Source: Punica granatum
Taxonomy: Eukaryota > Streptophyta > Magnoliopsida > Myrtales > Lythraceae
Direction of reading: 5' to 3'
DNA length: 64,000 nucleotides
NCBI RefSeq assembly: GCF_007655135.1
Contig: NC_045129.1
Location: 17,892,274-17,956,273, forward strand
Shown: in pieces, positions 10,949-21,900 of the stretch
Numbering within the stretch: the first letter of the stretch is position 1
Layout: each line of letters opens with the position of its first letter
The notes under the pieces: model-generated
The model's database searches: none
Told to the model about the DNA's origin: nothing
Seen by the model: the letters and a program-made list of their open reading frames with translations, nothing else
Position numbers and translations under genes: made by a program

Positions 10949-12569
10949 AAAGCTTAAATGCAAGATTAATGAAGAAAAGTGCAATTAGGGCCATGGATTA
11001 GTGGAATCCGAATTTCTTAAGGAAATATCAAGCTCAATCCTCATCCATTGCATTAATGGAGAAGAGATAAGAGCAATGATGGCTTGGATGGGAAGTTGGA
11101 GTGTTGAATTGAAACACTTAGATATTTTGCAAAAGGAAGACAAAGGCAAGTTGTCTTCTTGGCTTGAAGAAGAAGATGACAAGAGAGGGGTGGTTCTTCT
11201 TGTTTTCGGCAAGGGGAAGAAGGTCCCGTGGGTCCCACACGAGATTGGAGGTGAATCGGGAATGCTCGGATGTCGATCGGTTACGTGTTCGAGTTCCATG
11301 ACTTGAAAGAACGTTGTATCGACAATGTGCGCGAGAAAACGATCCCGATAAGCCTAAGATTGTCAATTTTCGTGGAGGAATGCTTCGGGTGCGTACGAGG
11401 CTCGGAAGCCGTTTTTGCCCGTTCCAGGTGACCGGAGCGAAGTTAACCGCTTCTAACAGCATATCTTGTATCTGCATCCCACATTGGTCATTTTGACATG
11501 AATTGTCAAACAACGTGAACAATTGACCCTTAAGCCGGTAATGCAAATGTGAAGCCGGAGACGTCTTAGGAGTCCGAAGTTGGATTTCTCAGATTGCTTT
11601 CTGAGTTGCTTGGGCGCTCCGGAAATCAATGTGATCTCCGTTTGCTGAGATTGGGCCTCTAAGGATATGAAAAGTGCATCTGAGACCCTTAAAGCACTAC
11701 TCGAGGGGTCTAGATGAATTGTGTGATTCGTTCCGACGATTCCACATTGAGCTTTGAGAAGGCTAGCATTGTGTAAGGTAAGCATCCGGCGTCAAGTTTC
11801 CCCAAAGAGAACCTTCGGATATGGATTTCCACTGAAAATGGTCTTTTGTGCTCCTCGGAGGTTACTCGGGAAACCGTGAAGGGTTTTGCTGTCTGTTTTG
11901 CCCTATTGCGAATGTCCGCTGGAGTTTTCAGGGCAATGTAGTGTGAACTTTGTTTGTCGTAATTCCATCAGACCAGTCTCCAGTTATGCTCTTCCGAAGA
12001 GGGGTATGCTTGTTTTGCCGCTCGGAAGTCATTTGAAGTGTCTGTGTGACTTTCAAAAGACAATGTAAAGCACTGCTCGTGCTCTGTAAGATTGTGGGAC
12101 ATGGCCACATCTGATATTTGGAATTAACTTTCCTCCGAGAAACCGGCATTTTTGGACTTCCACTGAAAAGTTGTCTGTATACAGAAAGTTGTTCTGTAGA
12201 GAGCAGATGATTTGCGAAATGCGTTTGAAGACACTTTTCATTTGTTTGGCATCGATGTGGATTTTTGAAGTCCAATGTTGGCTATCTTCCGACGGTCGAG
12301 CGAACTATCGAAAAATAGGACTGTCCACGTGGTACACTGGAAATGCCGATTTTGGACATTGTTGAGCTCTCTAGTCACTCTGTTGCTTTTTGATGACCCC
12401 TTGGGTCCTTCTGTCATATCCATGTGTCATTTGCCCGATTTCGACGACTTGAGGATGAATAGTGATTTTCTGCTCTGTTAAGTCGTTTTTCTGTATTATG
12501 CTCAAGTTGCGGCTTGGATCATTGCTGATAATGTAATTTGAGTTGGTGAGCCAAAATGGGGTGCTGACA

Positions 12570-12585
12570 GCTTGCCCCTCTTTGG
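12570..12585 (-). other. Polypurine tract of E1
   Basis: On the minus strand CCAAAGAGGGGCAAGC directly precedes the LTR start TGTCAGC. Its presence, with the primer site at the other end of the interior, shows that E1 kept both reverse-transcription priming signals. Confidence 0.75.
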
Positions 12586-12759
12586 CTGGATGCTCGGATA
12601 GAGGATTCGGCTAAAGATTTGAAGAAGAACCCCATTTTGGTCACCGGCAATTATCATGGCACCTCCAATGGCCATTTCCTCTCCTTGTATTTGGATTGTG
12701 TTGGGAAGAATGATGTTGAAGCTTGGAGTCATGCAAGGCGTAAGTGAAAGGATGACAGC

Positions 12760-14571
12760 CGGGATGATCTCGGCTATCCAAGTAGTAGTATGATAGACAG
12801 GCAATGCCAAGATGATCTCGAACATGCCAAATGTGAAAGGTCAACAGTCGAAATGATCCCAGCTGTCAAAGTAGTAGGCTGATAAACAAGCAATGCCAAG
12901 ATGATCTTGAACATGCCAGATGTGAAAGGACGACAGCCGGGATGATCCCGGCCGTCAACAAGCAATACCGAGATGATCTCGGATATGCCAAATGCGAAAG
13001 GTTAACAGACGGGATGATCCCGGCTGTAGACAAGCAATACCGAGATGATCTTGGATATGCCAAATGCGAAAGGTCAACAGACGGGATGATCGCGGCTGTA
13101 GACAAGCAATACCGAGATCATCTCGGATATGCCAAATGCGAAAGGTCAACAGACGGGATGATCCCGGCTGTAGACAAGCAATACCGAGATGATCTCGGAT
13201 ATGCCAAATGGAAAAGGTAAACAGACGGGATGATCCCGGCTGTAGACAAGCAATACCGAGATGATCTCGGATATTCCAAATGCGAAAGGTTAACTGTAGA
13301 CAAGCAATAGCGAGATGATCTCGGATATGCCAAATGCAAAAGGTCAACAGACGGGATGATCCCGGCTATAGACAAGCAATACCGAGATGATCTCGGATAT
13401 GCCGGATGCAAAAGGTCAACAGACGGGATGATCCCGGCTATAGACAAGCAATACCGAGATGATCTCGGATATGCCGGATGCAAAAGGTTAACAGACGGGA
13501 TGATCCCGGCTGTAGATAAGCAATACCGAGATGATCTCGGATATGCCAAATGTGAAAGGTCAACAGACGGGATGATCCCGGCTGTAGACAAGCAATACCG
13601 AGATGATCAGATATGCCAAATGCAAAAGGTCAACAGACGGGATGATCTCGGCTGTAGACAAGCAATACCGAGATGATCTCGGATATGCCAAATGTAAAAG
13701 ATCAACAGACGGGATGATCTCGGCTGTAGACAAGCAATACCGAGATGATCTCGGATATGCCGGATGCGAAAGGTCAACAGATGGGATGATCCCGGCTGTA
13801 GACAAGCAATACCGAGATGATCTCGGATATGCCGGATGTAAAAGGTCAACAGACGGGATGATCCCGGATGTAGACAAGCAATACCGAGAAGATCTCGGAT
13901 ATGCCAAATGCGAAAGGTCAACAGACGAGATGATCTCGGCTGTAGACAAGCAATACGGAGATGATCTCGAATATGCCAGATGCAAAAGGTTAACGGACGG
14001 AATGATCCCGACTGTAGACAAGCAATACCGAGATGATCTCGGATATGCCAAATGCGAAAGGTCAACATACGGGATGATCCCGGCTGTAGACAAGCAATAC
14101 CGAGATGATCTCGGATATGCCAAATGCAAAAGGTCAACAGACGGGATGATCCCGGCTGTAGACAAGCAATACCAAGATGATCTCGGATATGCCAAATGCA
14201 AAAGGTCAACAGACGGGATGATCCCGGCAATAGACAAGCAATACCGAGATGATCTCGGATATGCCAAATGCGAAAGGTTAACCGAGGGGATGATCCCGAT
14301 TGTAGACAAGCAATATCGAGATGATCTCGGATATGCCAAATGCGAAAGGTTTACAGACGGGATGATCCCGGTTGTAGACAAGCAATATCGAGATGATCTC
14401 GGATATGCCAAATGCGAAAGGTTAACAGACGGGATGATCCCGGTTGTAGACAAGCAATATCGAGATGATCTCGGATATGCCAAATGCGAAAGTTTAACAA
14501 ACGGGATGATCCCGGCTGCAGACAAGCATTACCAAGTTGATCTCGGATATGCCAGATGTGTATTAGCATAA
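12760..14571. repeat. Minisatellite of about 22 x 72-bp units with two palindromes per unit
   Basis: Regular units run from about 12942 to 14571, preceded by degenerate units from about 12760. Each unit has CGGGATGATCCCG (6-base arms around one G) and, 31 bases on, CCGAGATGATCTCGG (7-base arms around one G), separated by CTGTAGACAAGCAATA. Two units carry short deletions (near 13285 and 13608). As 72 is a multiple of three, both strands stay open for over 300 codons; these frames have no start or composition of their own and are not called genes. In E1's orientation the array lies in the 3' untranslated part, just before the polypurine tract. This is the region of Ogre-type elements known in legumes to generate satellite-like tandem repeats. 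Confidence 0.95.
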
Positions 14572-15706
14572 AGGTAAAGTGGGGATGATCCCTGTGTACG
14601 CAGGAAGCGCAGGATGACCTTTGTTGTTTCTGAATGTGGATGTAAGGCAGCAGTGTTGAGGATTGGACTGACTCTCGGAACTGTAACTCGCCTTGTCGCA
14701 TAGGGGAGTGAGAACCGCGGGTGGTTCACCAGCAAAGGTAGGCACAACTATCCGTTAGCCGTGATAATGGAGCCAGTTGAATGTCCATGGGGAAGAGGTT
14801 GACCAGAGAATGCTGATCTACCGAGGATCGGCTTCATGACGTGCGACTCGGGCTCTGGAAATGAGCGCCTACGTATCCCATGGAATTGGGAATCAGAATC
14901 CGCCGTAGTTCTTGCGATGCTTGTGATACCTGTGATCCTGGCATTACTAGTAAATCATAAGAGAAATACTAACAAGTGATGGACACAGGTAAGCATGAAA
15001 ATGTTATTGCGACACGCAGATCTTCAGTTTCGGGTTGCCTGAGCAATCCTTGAAGATTTTTGCTTTGACAATGCAAGTAGGTCCCGTTCTCAGAGGCCTA
15101 GATACGAGGCCTCAAGGGGCTCCCGTTAGCCATGCTTGGGCATATCGAGACTTCCCAACGATGCCCTAGCAGTTCTATCGTTTGTTCGATGCGCCCGTCG
15201 GCTTTGAACCCTTCCCAATAGGGTACCGTAGGGCGGCTGCATTTGCAACCCGCTTGGGGATTTCTGTTCAAATTTGGTCATACTAGGTCTAACCATTTCC
15301 AAAGCGTTATGACTAGACCCCCGGAGAGGAATGTCAGGGATTTTGGCTCTGTGGTAGCCTGTTAAAGGGCGGCTGTGACCCATTTGGAGTGATGTAAAAG
15401 CAAAGAGAAAAGAGAAAGCTTGGGAAGCACGTTGCCCCAAGCTAAAAGGATACACGGGTTCACGCCTGCAGCGAGATGTACCCTCATTTTCCTTCGTCCT
15501 TCTGTTGTGTAGGTTATACCGAATTGCTTGGACGGCGTATTCAGTTGCCCACTGTGCTAGAGGAAGGTTCTCTCTTGGACGGTTGACTGGTATTGGAGAG
15601 TCGATCGGGGATCGTGTTGGAATAGATAACTTGGCCACTTCCCTTGGGGATCCCTTGTCCACACGATGTGTGAGAGACTAGGGGGCAATTTTATCTATCT
15701 CTCGTT
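14572..15706 (-). other. E1 interior, non-coding, post-pol-like region
   Basis: No gene is seen. A segment near 14680-14750 (CCGCGGGTGGTTCACC...AGGTAGGCAC) is a diverged copy of the repeat at about 18130-18200. Near 14865-14925 the minus strand reads GAACTACGGCGG...GGGATACGTAGGCGC. I recall a similar motif after pol in Ogre-like elements, so E1's interior seems to derive partly from an Ogre 3' untranslated region. Confidence 0.5.
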
Positions 15707-15905
15707 TTGCTCTCCTTTTGCTACGATCACCCACCTCGGGGCCGCACCTCTCAACCTAAAGGGGAAGAGCTCTCCTTTTGCCACGACCGCCCCAAAGGGT
15801 TTCTGGTCGTGCCTCTCTTTTACCCTAGCTTTTGCCTAGGCCGCTTCAAAAGGGGTTTTCGACCTAGCGGGCTCGATTCTTTTATCTCTCGAGTTTGCAA
15901 GGGTG
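15707..15905 (-). repeat. Post-pol hairpin repeat block (GCTAGGT...GCCTAGGCAAAAG) in E1
   Basis: The minus strand contains CGCTAGGTCGAAAACCCC...GCGGCCTAGGCAAAAG, followed by two shorter units ending GTGGCAAAAGGAGAGC and GTAGCAAAAGGAGAGC. The same units stand in Ogre B at 63346-63650. Each main unit can fold on CTAGG/CCTAGG-type complementary edges. The block is thus shared by the coding and the non-coding element. Confidence 0.75.
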
Positions 15906-17384
15906 AAGGTTTTGAAGGATTCAACCTCCGAGTGCATTGTTTTTTGTCTCCGTCGAGGAGTTTTGTCTGCTGCTCCCCGTTTGTCGGGGTTTGTTGATTT
16001 CTCTGGATTGGCGGCGCCAGTGCTTTTGATGAACCTCGGCATTGCCTTTCTTTTGTTGGTTGGCGGGTTTTTCCCGCTTCTTTTCTCTCTCTCTCTTCAT
16101 TGGCGGGTTTTTCCTGCTTCTTTCCGCTCTGTTTTTTTCTTACAGCCGGGGTTTGTTTTGTGCCCCGTGTCTTTGTTTGAAACTCCTCGACTTTGCATTG
16201 CCGAGGCCGCTTTGGTGCGCTTCGCCTCATGGAGACTCGTTGCATGTTGCTAGCCCTATTTTGTGAGGGCCGGCTCTCTTGGAAATTTGACTCTTGTGCA
16301 CTCGGGAGTCGAACTCCGTGTCATTTGCCCTTGCAAGTATTGCATGTGAATTTCCCCTGTTGACTAGAAAGAAAATGTAGAATTGCCCCGTGAATAGGGA
16401 AGTGAGGTTGCCTTGGTGCGAATGTTGAACGGGGATGCCCCGGTCTTCATTTGTTGAAGTGGCCCGTGGTAGGCACCTTGTGCGATATCTCCGATCATCT
16501 CTTGCTGTTCTTTGCAGTACGTGCCTCTTGGAGGGTGTACGTTGCTGAAGTCACTGGATGTTCAAGGAAGACGGTTGCACAAATGCTGAGTGATTCGTTC
16601 AATTGTCCTCGTCTTCGACTTCATAGGGGGTACCTCATCATCGAACCCCTCCCTCGCCAAAGTATAAGGAAAAGGTCCGAGACAAGTTCTCGAGGAAGCG
16701 TGAACTCGCACATCGCTCTTCGCCTGTGGTCAATGTGCCCCTGTGAAGGATGACAAAGAAGACAATGCATTAGGCGATTATGCAGGGGGATATGTGGTAA
16801 GAAATATAAGGTGGTCCCATGGGAAAATCTCTTTTTGTCCCGCCCGTGACCCATGGGGTGCCGCGTGCAGACGACATTTGTTTCCGGGAATCTAGTCAGC
16901 ACCACTCTGGAGTGGTTAGACCGTGACTGAGGTCACATAAGCATATTTTCCCTGGTTGCGAGTAGGCCTGCGCAGCCATCCTAGGGAAGGCTCGAGGAGC
17001 CGGGTTCTATGAGGACAGGCGAGTCAAACAGGTCCAACAGAACTAATAGGGCGTCGCAAAGACTGTCCTAATGTCCTGTTTGAAGGATTTGTTCATGTCG
17101 GGAACCCATTTGTAGGAATATATTTAAATTAAAGTAAAAGAGAGTTTAAAGAAGACTGCGCATATTGTTCCAGTGCTTAGTGGGCGGCGACGACAGAGGA
17201 CGGGTGATATCCATTCTTTGATCGGAGGCATGACCGTGCTGGTATCTCCTGCGATCGAGAGTTGGGTCATGCTCTGTTTGTGGAGCTGTCACTTCCGGTC
17301 TTTGTAGTTGAAGAATTAGACTTGCTCCTCGGAGTATTGCTTGGATGAATTTGAATCCAAGTCGATTTTGGATTTCAGATGAGC
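15906..17384 (-). other. E1 interior, non-coding
   Basis: No domain or gene is recognised. A pyrimidine-rich stretch at about 16060-16140 holds two copies of TTGGCGGGTTTTTCC.GCTTC about 45 bases apart. Short open frames here have no family resemblance and are treated as chance. Confidence 0.5.
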
Positions 17385-17490
17385 CTGAAAGCAGTAAATG
17401 CCGGGCCGGAGCCCAAAAGCAGTAAATGCTGGGTCGGGGCCCGAAAGCAGTAAATGCAGGACCGAGGCCCGATGCAGTAATTGCAGGCTT
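17385..17490 (-). repeat. Short tandem repeat, about 33-bp unit, GCAGTAAATGC core
   Basis: Four copies of the core AAAGCAGTAAATGC followed by a G/C-rich GGGYCGGGGCCCG-type segment are visible, the last degenerate. It is a second, unrelated tandem array inside E1's interior. Confidence 0.7.
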
Positions 17491-18884
17491 GATAGGAAAG
17501 TGCAAGAAATGTGAAAGCAAAGGTCAATGCTGGGGAATAGCGCAGGGCGCTGCAAGGCGGTGATGCTGATTTGCTTGCGGTATTGCTCTGTGGAGCAAGG
17601 ATGGGGACTTAGTGTTGAAATCACAAGGAGCTAGATGAGAGACGTTTGTTGTCTCAATTGTGGTCGCTCAGTATTCAGGCTGTCTTCTTGTTGAGAATTT
17701 CCTGCAATGGGAAAAGAAAACAATGAAGGAGCATGAACTGTTCAGGATTTCAATGCAAGAGTGTAGGGAAGCGAACTGGCCTGGTAGGTGTCGTGGGAGC
17801 ACACTGAGAGACATGCATTGATACGTTGAGCATGCATGTATGAGTTGGTGTGAACATACTTGGACATGTGTGAGGCACGCTTGATCATTGGTAAATGCAT
17901 GGGGTCACGCGGAGAGATGTGCTTCCGATCACGCGGTGACGCCCTCTGTTAGGAAGAAATTATTGTTGGTTAGTTTCGCCTTGGAAGGTGGGTCGGCCCT
18001 CGGGCCACAGCTCGTCTTGCCGTGGAGGAAGGGTGAAGGCCGCGAGTGGCCTGCCCGCGAAAGTGGGCACGACTCCCCTGTCGTGCGGGGTGGGTGGCCG
18101 AGATGGACTCGGCTTCTGGTCATAGCACATCTCGCTATGGAGAAGTGAAGACCGCGGGTGGTCTACCCGCGAAGGTTGGCACGACTCGCCTGTCGTGCGA
18201 GACATGGTAGTTGCTGTGCAAACATCGGATGGAGGCAATGTATGAGTTTTCAAAAGCTAATGCCGTTGCATTGATTTGATTCAAGTTCCCAGATTTACGA
18301 AGATGGTTCATTTGAAAAAGGGAACTTAAGCAATAAACCAATGCAATGTCCTAGTTTGTTTGAAAACATGCGTGCAGTGCAGAAAAGTAAAGTATAACTG
18401 TATCTGTTACGATGTACATCGCTCTTTGTGAAAAACAGCAAAAGGCCCGCCTAAAGAAAAAACTACAGGCCGACTCAAAGACTCAACTTTTGGGTCGGTT
18501 GACGGCATGAAGGCAATTTTGGTCCAGCATGACGGTCCCTGTTTATGCATGGTTTCAGTGTTCAACTGGGAAAACCACTAACTAGGGATGGGGGCTCCCG
18601 ATTCAAGGGGATCAATTCCTTGAAATCGAGCGAGGATCTTTGGAGGCCGGTTCGGTGGCAGAGCCTACTCGATTCGTTCCCTTACTCGGAACCTTTGACT
18701 AACCTAGCTTCCAAGATCGGTGCCCGTGGGATTTCAGGCATTTGGTGCCTAAATCCGCTAGAATGATGCAATGCAAGTGCAGAAAAGTAAATATGCGTAA
18801 AATAGATAAGCGAGAAAGTTGAAGAAAGCGGTAAATGAACATGCAAGCAAGAAAACGGGATCGAGCCCGAACCCACTAAGTAAG
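17491..18884 (-). other. E1 interior: repeats and Ogre-like leader
   Basis: At about 18000-18210 a roughly 120-bp unit containing CCGCG(A/G)GTGG..TACCCGCGAA and GGCACGACT is present twice. From about 18400 to 18884 the minus strand matches the Ogre A/B leader, including the block related to 3240-3350. Homology stops where ORF1 would begin (about 18330), so ORF1, gag and pol appear replaced by unrelated non-coding DNA. Confidence 0.6.
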
Positions 18885-18902
18885 TCCCCAGTTGAATCGC
18901 CA
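18885..18902 (-). other. Primer binding site, tRNA-Arg type (E1)
   Basis: The minus strand reads TGGCGATTCAACTGGGGA, two mismatches from the Ogre B site, 3 bases from the LTR end at 18906. It fixes the LTR at 18906-24090 as the 5' LTR and E1's orientation as minus. Confidence 0.8.
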
Positions 18903-18905
18903 AGC

Positions 18906-21900
18906 TGTACGGACCCGAATGTGGACTCTCGTCAGGGCCCGCATTGCACGCTTTTGGATCGCGCGGCTTAGGAGTGTCCACCTTCCCGTGGGGACGCATG
19001 ACGGACACGCGTGAGAGAAGGAGTCGCCACTTATCATTTTACAACCCGAAGGTCGAGGGCGGATAAGTTACCCGAGGTCTAGGGGTATGGAACACCTAGT
19101 TGTTGTTAAGGCATTGATCTGTGCGGAACCGGAAAATCCGTGTTAGGGTGTACTCGACTCACACGTTTTGACACCGTAACTTCGATGAATTAAACGATAT
19201 CGGTGGAGAAGCCGAGAGAGAAGTAAACCCGTGTGTCGGGGAATTGGTTCACAATCTTGCATTACAGTTCATCGAACCATGAAGGTTGAATCCCTACGTG
19301 AACCAGAACCGCGAATTCTTGGATTTACTTTTGTCTGGGCAAGCATGGGACCGATTTGAATGATTCGACTGTCAAACCGTTCGCTTACTGACTGGAAATC
19401 TTACAAAATGAATGTACAAAATAAAATCCTTACAATGCTCTCGAAAACAATAAATATAAATTACAAATGGCTGAATTCCAATCGACTCGCGTTCGGTTAT
19501 TATTCCGCTCTAACTCACTGTGAGTTTAGGGAAAAACCAAAGAACTGAAATTTAATGTACGCTCTCACTGAATAGGGCGTTGAACCCTGTGAGTGTTGAT
19601 TAGGGCGTTGGACCCTGTGATCGATGATTAGGGCTTTGAACCCTAATATTATTCGGCCTAGGAATCAAGCTCAACCGGCATGGCAAACAGGTGTGGAAAG
19701 ATAACACGCAACATGTTAATAACAGACAAGGTGTTTGTTATTGTCGTGTTTACGTGAATTAACAGATTATTAACCCAGGGGTGTTTTTAAAATCAAATGT
19801 CATATGCTAAGCAATCAAACACGTGCTAATGTTTTAGCATTCGGCTTTTGTTGGAAACTTGAAAAAGAGAGTCAAATCTCATGTGTGTGGATTGCTTTTA
19901 CAGTTGTTCTGTATTATGACACTGAATTTCCACTGAATTAGCCAAACTCGTGTTTTGACTCTAGATTTGGAATCTAGAATTCCTTTTAACCATTATCTAG
20001 TGTTTGGTTAGGTCGAGTGAAAAGTTAATCAGCATTTTGCATGTTTTCTGACAGAGATAACCGTTCTAGTTACCTGAGTCTATGTTAGGATGACAGAAAC
20101 TCATCAGTTAGATAAGAAAAGGCTATGCAGATGAACCTGCACCTGAACAAGTAGCCCGTTCTTATCCCGTACTGTAGTGTTTATGTCATGCTAACCCTAA
20201 GGGTGTCGCTGAATTGTGAAAAGACGATTTTGCCCTTTATTTGAAAATTGTTTTCAAAAAAAGAGAAACATCGCAGTGCGGGCCACCTCGGTCTGTAGCC
20301 GGTGTCAACCAATTCCCTGGATCGTCCAGGGTTGTGCAAGAACCGCGGAAAAGCCAAAGAACCGGTCGATCTGCCCGGAAGTGATCTAGAAAGATCTTTT
20401 GTATCCTGACCTGAGTTACCTGGAATCAGGTAAAAACTCAAGTTGAGACACAGAAGCCCTTTTCAGATGTCCATGCTACATCGGACCGCGCGTTTCGGGT
20501 TTTGAAATTGATAAGTTTGAAAAGGGCACCAACGTCATTTGACAACTCATCGACGCGAGTTATCGGTTAATGGCCAATTCGTGTAAACTTTATCAGTGTG
20601 AAGTGAGTTTAATCACGTGAGCGTCCCGATTAACCCGTACGTGAAATTAATGCTTAAGGGTTGTGCCGAATGCATTAATTGTGAAAACGATTCGTGACTC
20701 GACGACCAAGACGATTCCATAAGAATCGAGGATAATTTGGTCCAATGACCGAAACTACCATCGTAACCGAATGGACCCGAATGAGTCATCGATACCCGAA
20801 TTCATGCATGCTTTGTTTTGAAAAGACATTTTCATGCGATATTGCGATGATAATGTCAATTGCAAATTACACGAAAGCCGAGAACGGACTCAAAATGGGA
20901 AGAGGATGCCTCATGCAACCCGTACGAGTCTAAGAGGCTATTGGTGACTTTTCCTTGGAGATAGCCGAGAGGTCCCATGGCCCGAATGGGGTTCCACGAG
21001 GTTTCCCCGTCTCGTTTCGAATCATTTCTCGCATGCTTAAACGACAAACATTATAAATGACACAATTAACGAAAGTCGGTATTGCCATGATTTGAATAAC
21101 GCATTCAAACATGGAAACATGCACAAACAAGTTATTTAAGGAATCGATAAAACAATACCGACTTCATGCACGTGAGAAAAATACGATGACACTCGGGAAT
21201 CGAACTTGGATCGGGTCAAGAAGATCGTTCCTTGCCCGAAAGGAGCAAGAGAGCATTTGGTCACCTCCCTTGGAGGGAAACTCGTGAGCTCTTTGCCTTT
21301 CCCGGGTCGGGATGTTCTTCTCGACTACGATTCAAGTGTTTCCCGAAATGCTAGCATATAAATCAAGGATAAATATGCATGATATAACATGGAAAATGCA
21401 TAAAGATTAAAACTTGAAGATAAAACATACATAAAACCCCTTATAACTCCATAAACGCAACGAGAATGTAAAAGTCCTAGCTCCTTTAAGTCGGGAATGG
21501 TCATACCTAGTCCCGAGATGCGGGATGGTACCTTCAAGAGTCGGGTTGGATCGTTGATGGGTCGGGTTTGGGCTGTTTTCCGTTGAACAGACCCGAATGG
21601 CACCAAACAGACCCGGCTGGAATACTGGACAGACCCGACTGGCACAAGTCAGGTCGGACGTCGCCACGGAGGCTCCCGATGGAATTTTGAGGCAAGGTCG
21701 GCGGCCTTGGGTAGCCAAGGGACCCCTCTAGGTGACCGTGGTGGTCGTTTGTTCCCAGAGTTGTCGGGTCGACCCGTACAGTTCTGCAAAAATCACCCAA
21801 AACAGAGCACGTCTGGAATTTTGGACCCGACTGGCACAAGTCAGGTCGGACGTCGCCACGGAGGCTCCCGATGGAATTTTTGAGCAAGGCCAACGGCTCC

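Larger units (their letters stand above)
7360..12569 (-). mobile_element. 3' LTR of E1 (5.2 kb)
   Basis: On the minus strand it starts TGTCAGCACCCCATTTTGG at 12569 and ends CCGTACA at 7360, with TG...CA termini. Compared with the other E1 LTR it lacks about 86 bp near 8805 and keeps about 105 bp near 7610-7700. The middle part (about 10000-11000) differs from the Ogre A/B and solo LTRs, so it belongs to a separate LTR subfamily. Open frames within it are chance or repeat-driven. Confidence 0.9.

Noticed and set aside
10985..11546. Open frames in the E1 LTRs, repeated near 22531-23059
   Set aside because: They recur only because the LTRs are copies; no known domain, and they cover the predicted promoter and leader.
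13560..14571. A repeat protein gene of about 320 residues on either strand of the 72-bp array
   Set aside because: Both strands are open only because the unit is 72 bp without stops; there is no unique N-terminus, promoter or domain, and the array lies in an untranslated region.
12942..14571. CRISPR array
   Set aside because: Units are contiguous 72-mers without unique spacers, and the context is a plant retrotransposon.
15707..16266. Open frames in the E1 interior as accessory genes
   Set aside because: They overlap the post-pol repeat block and a pyrimidine-rich stretch; no family resemblance on either strand.
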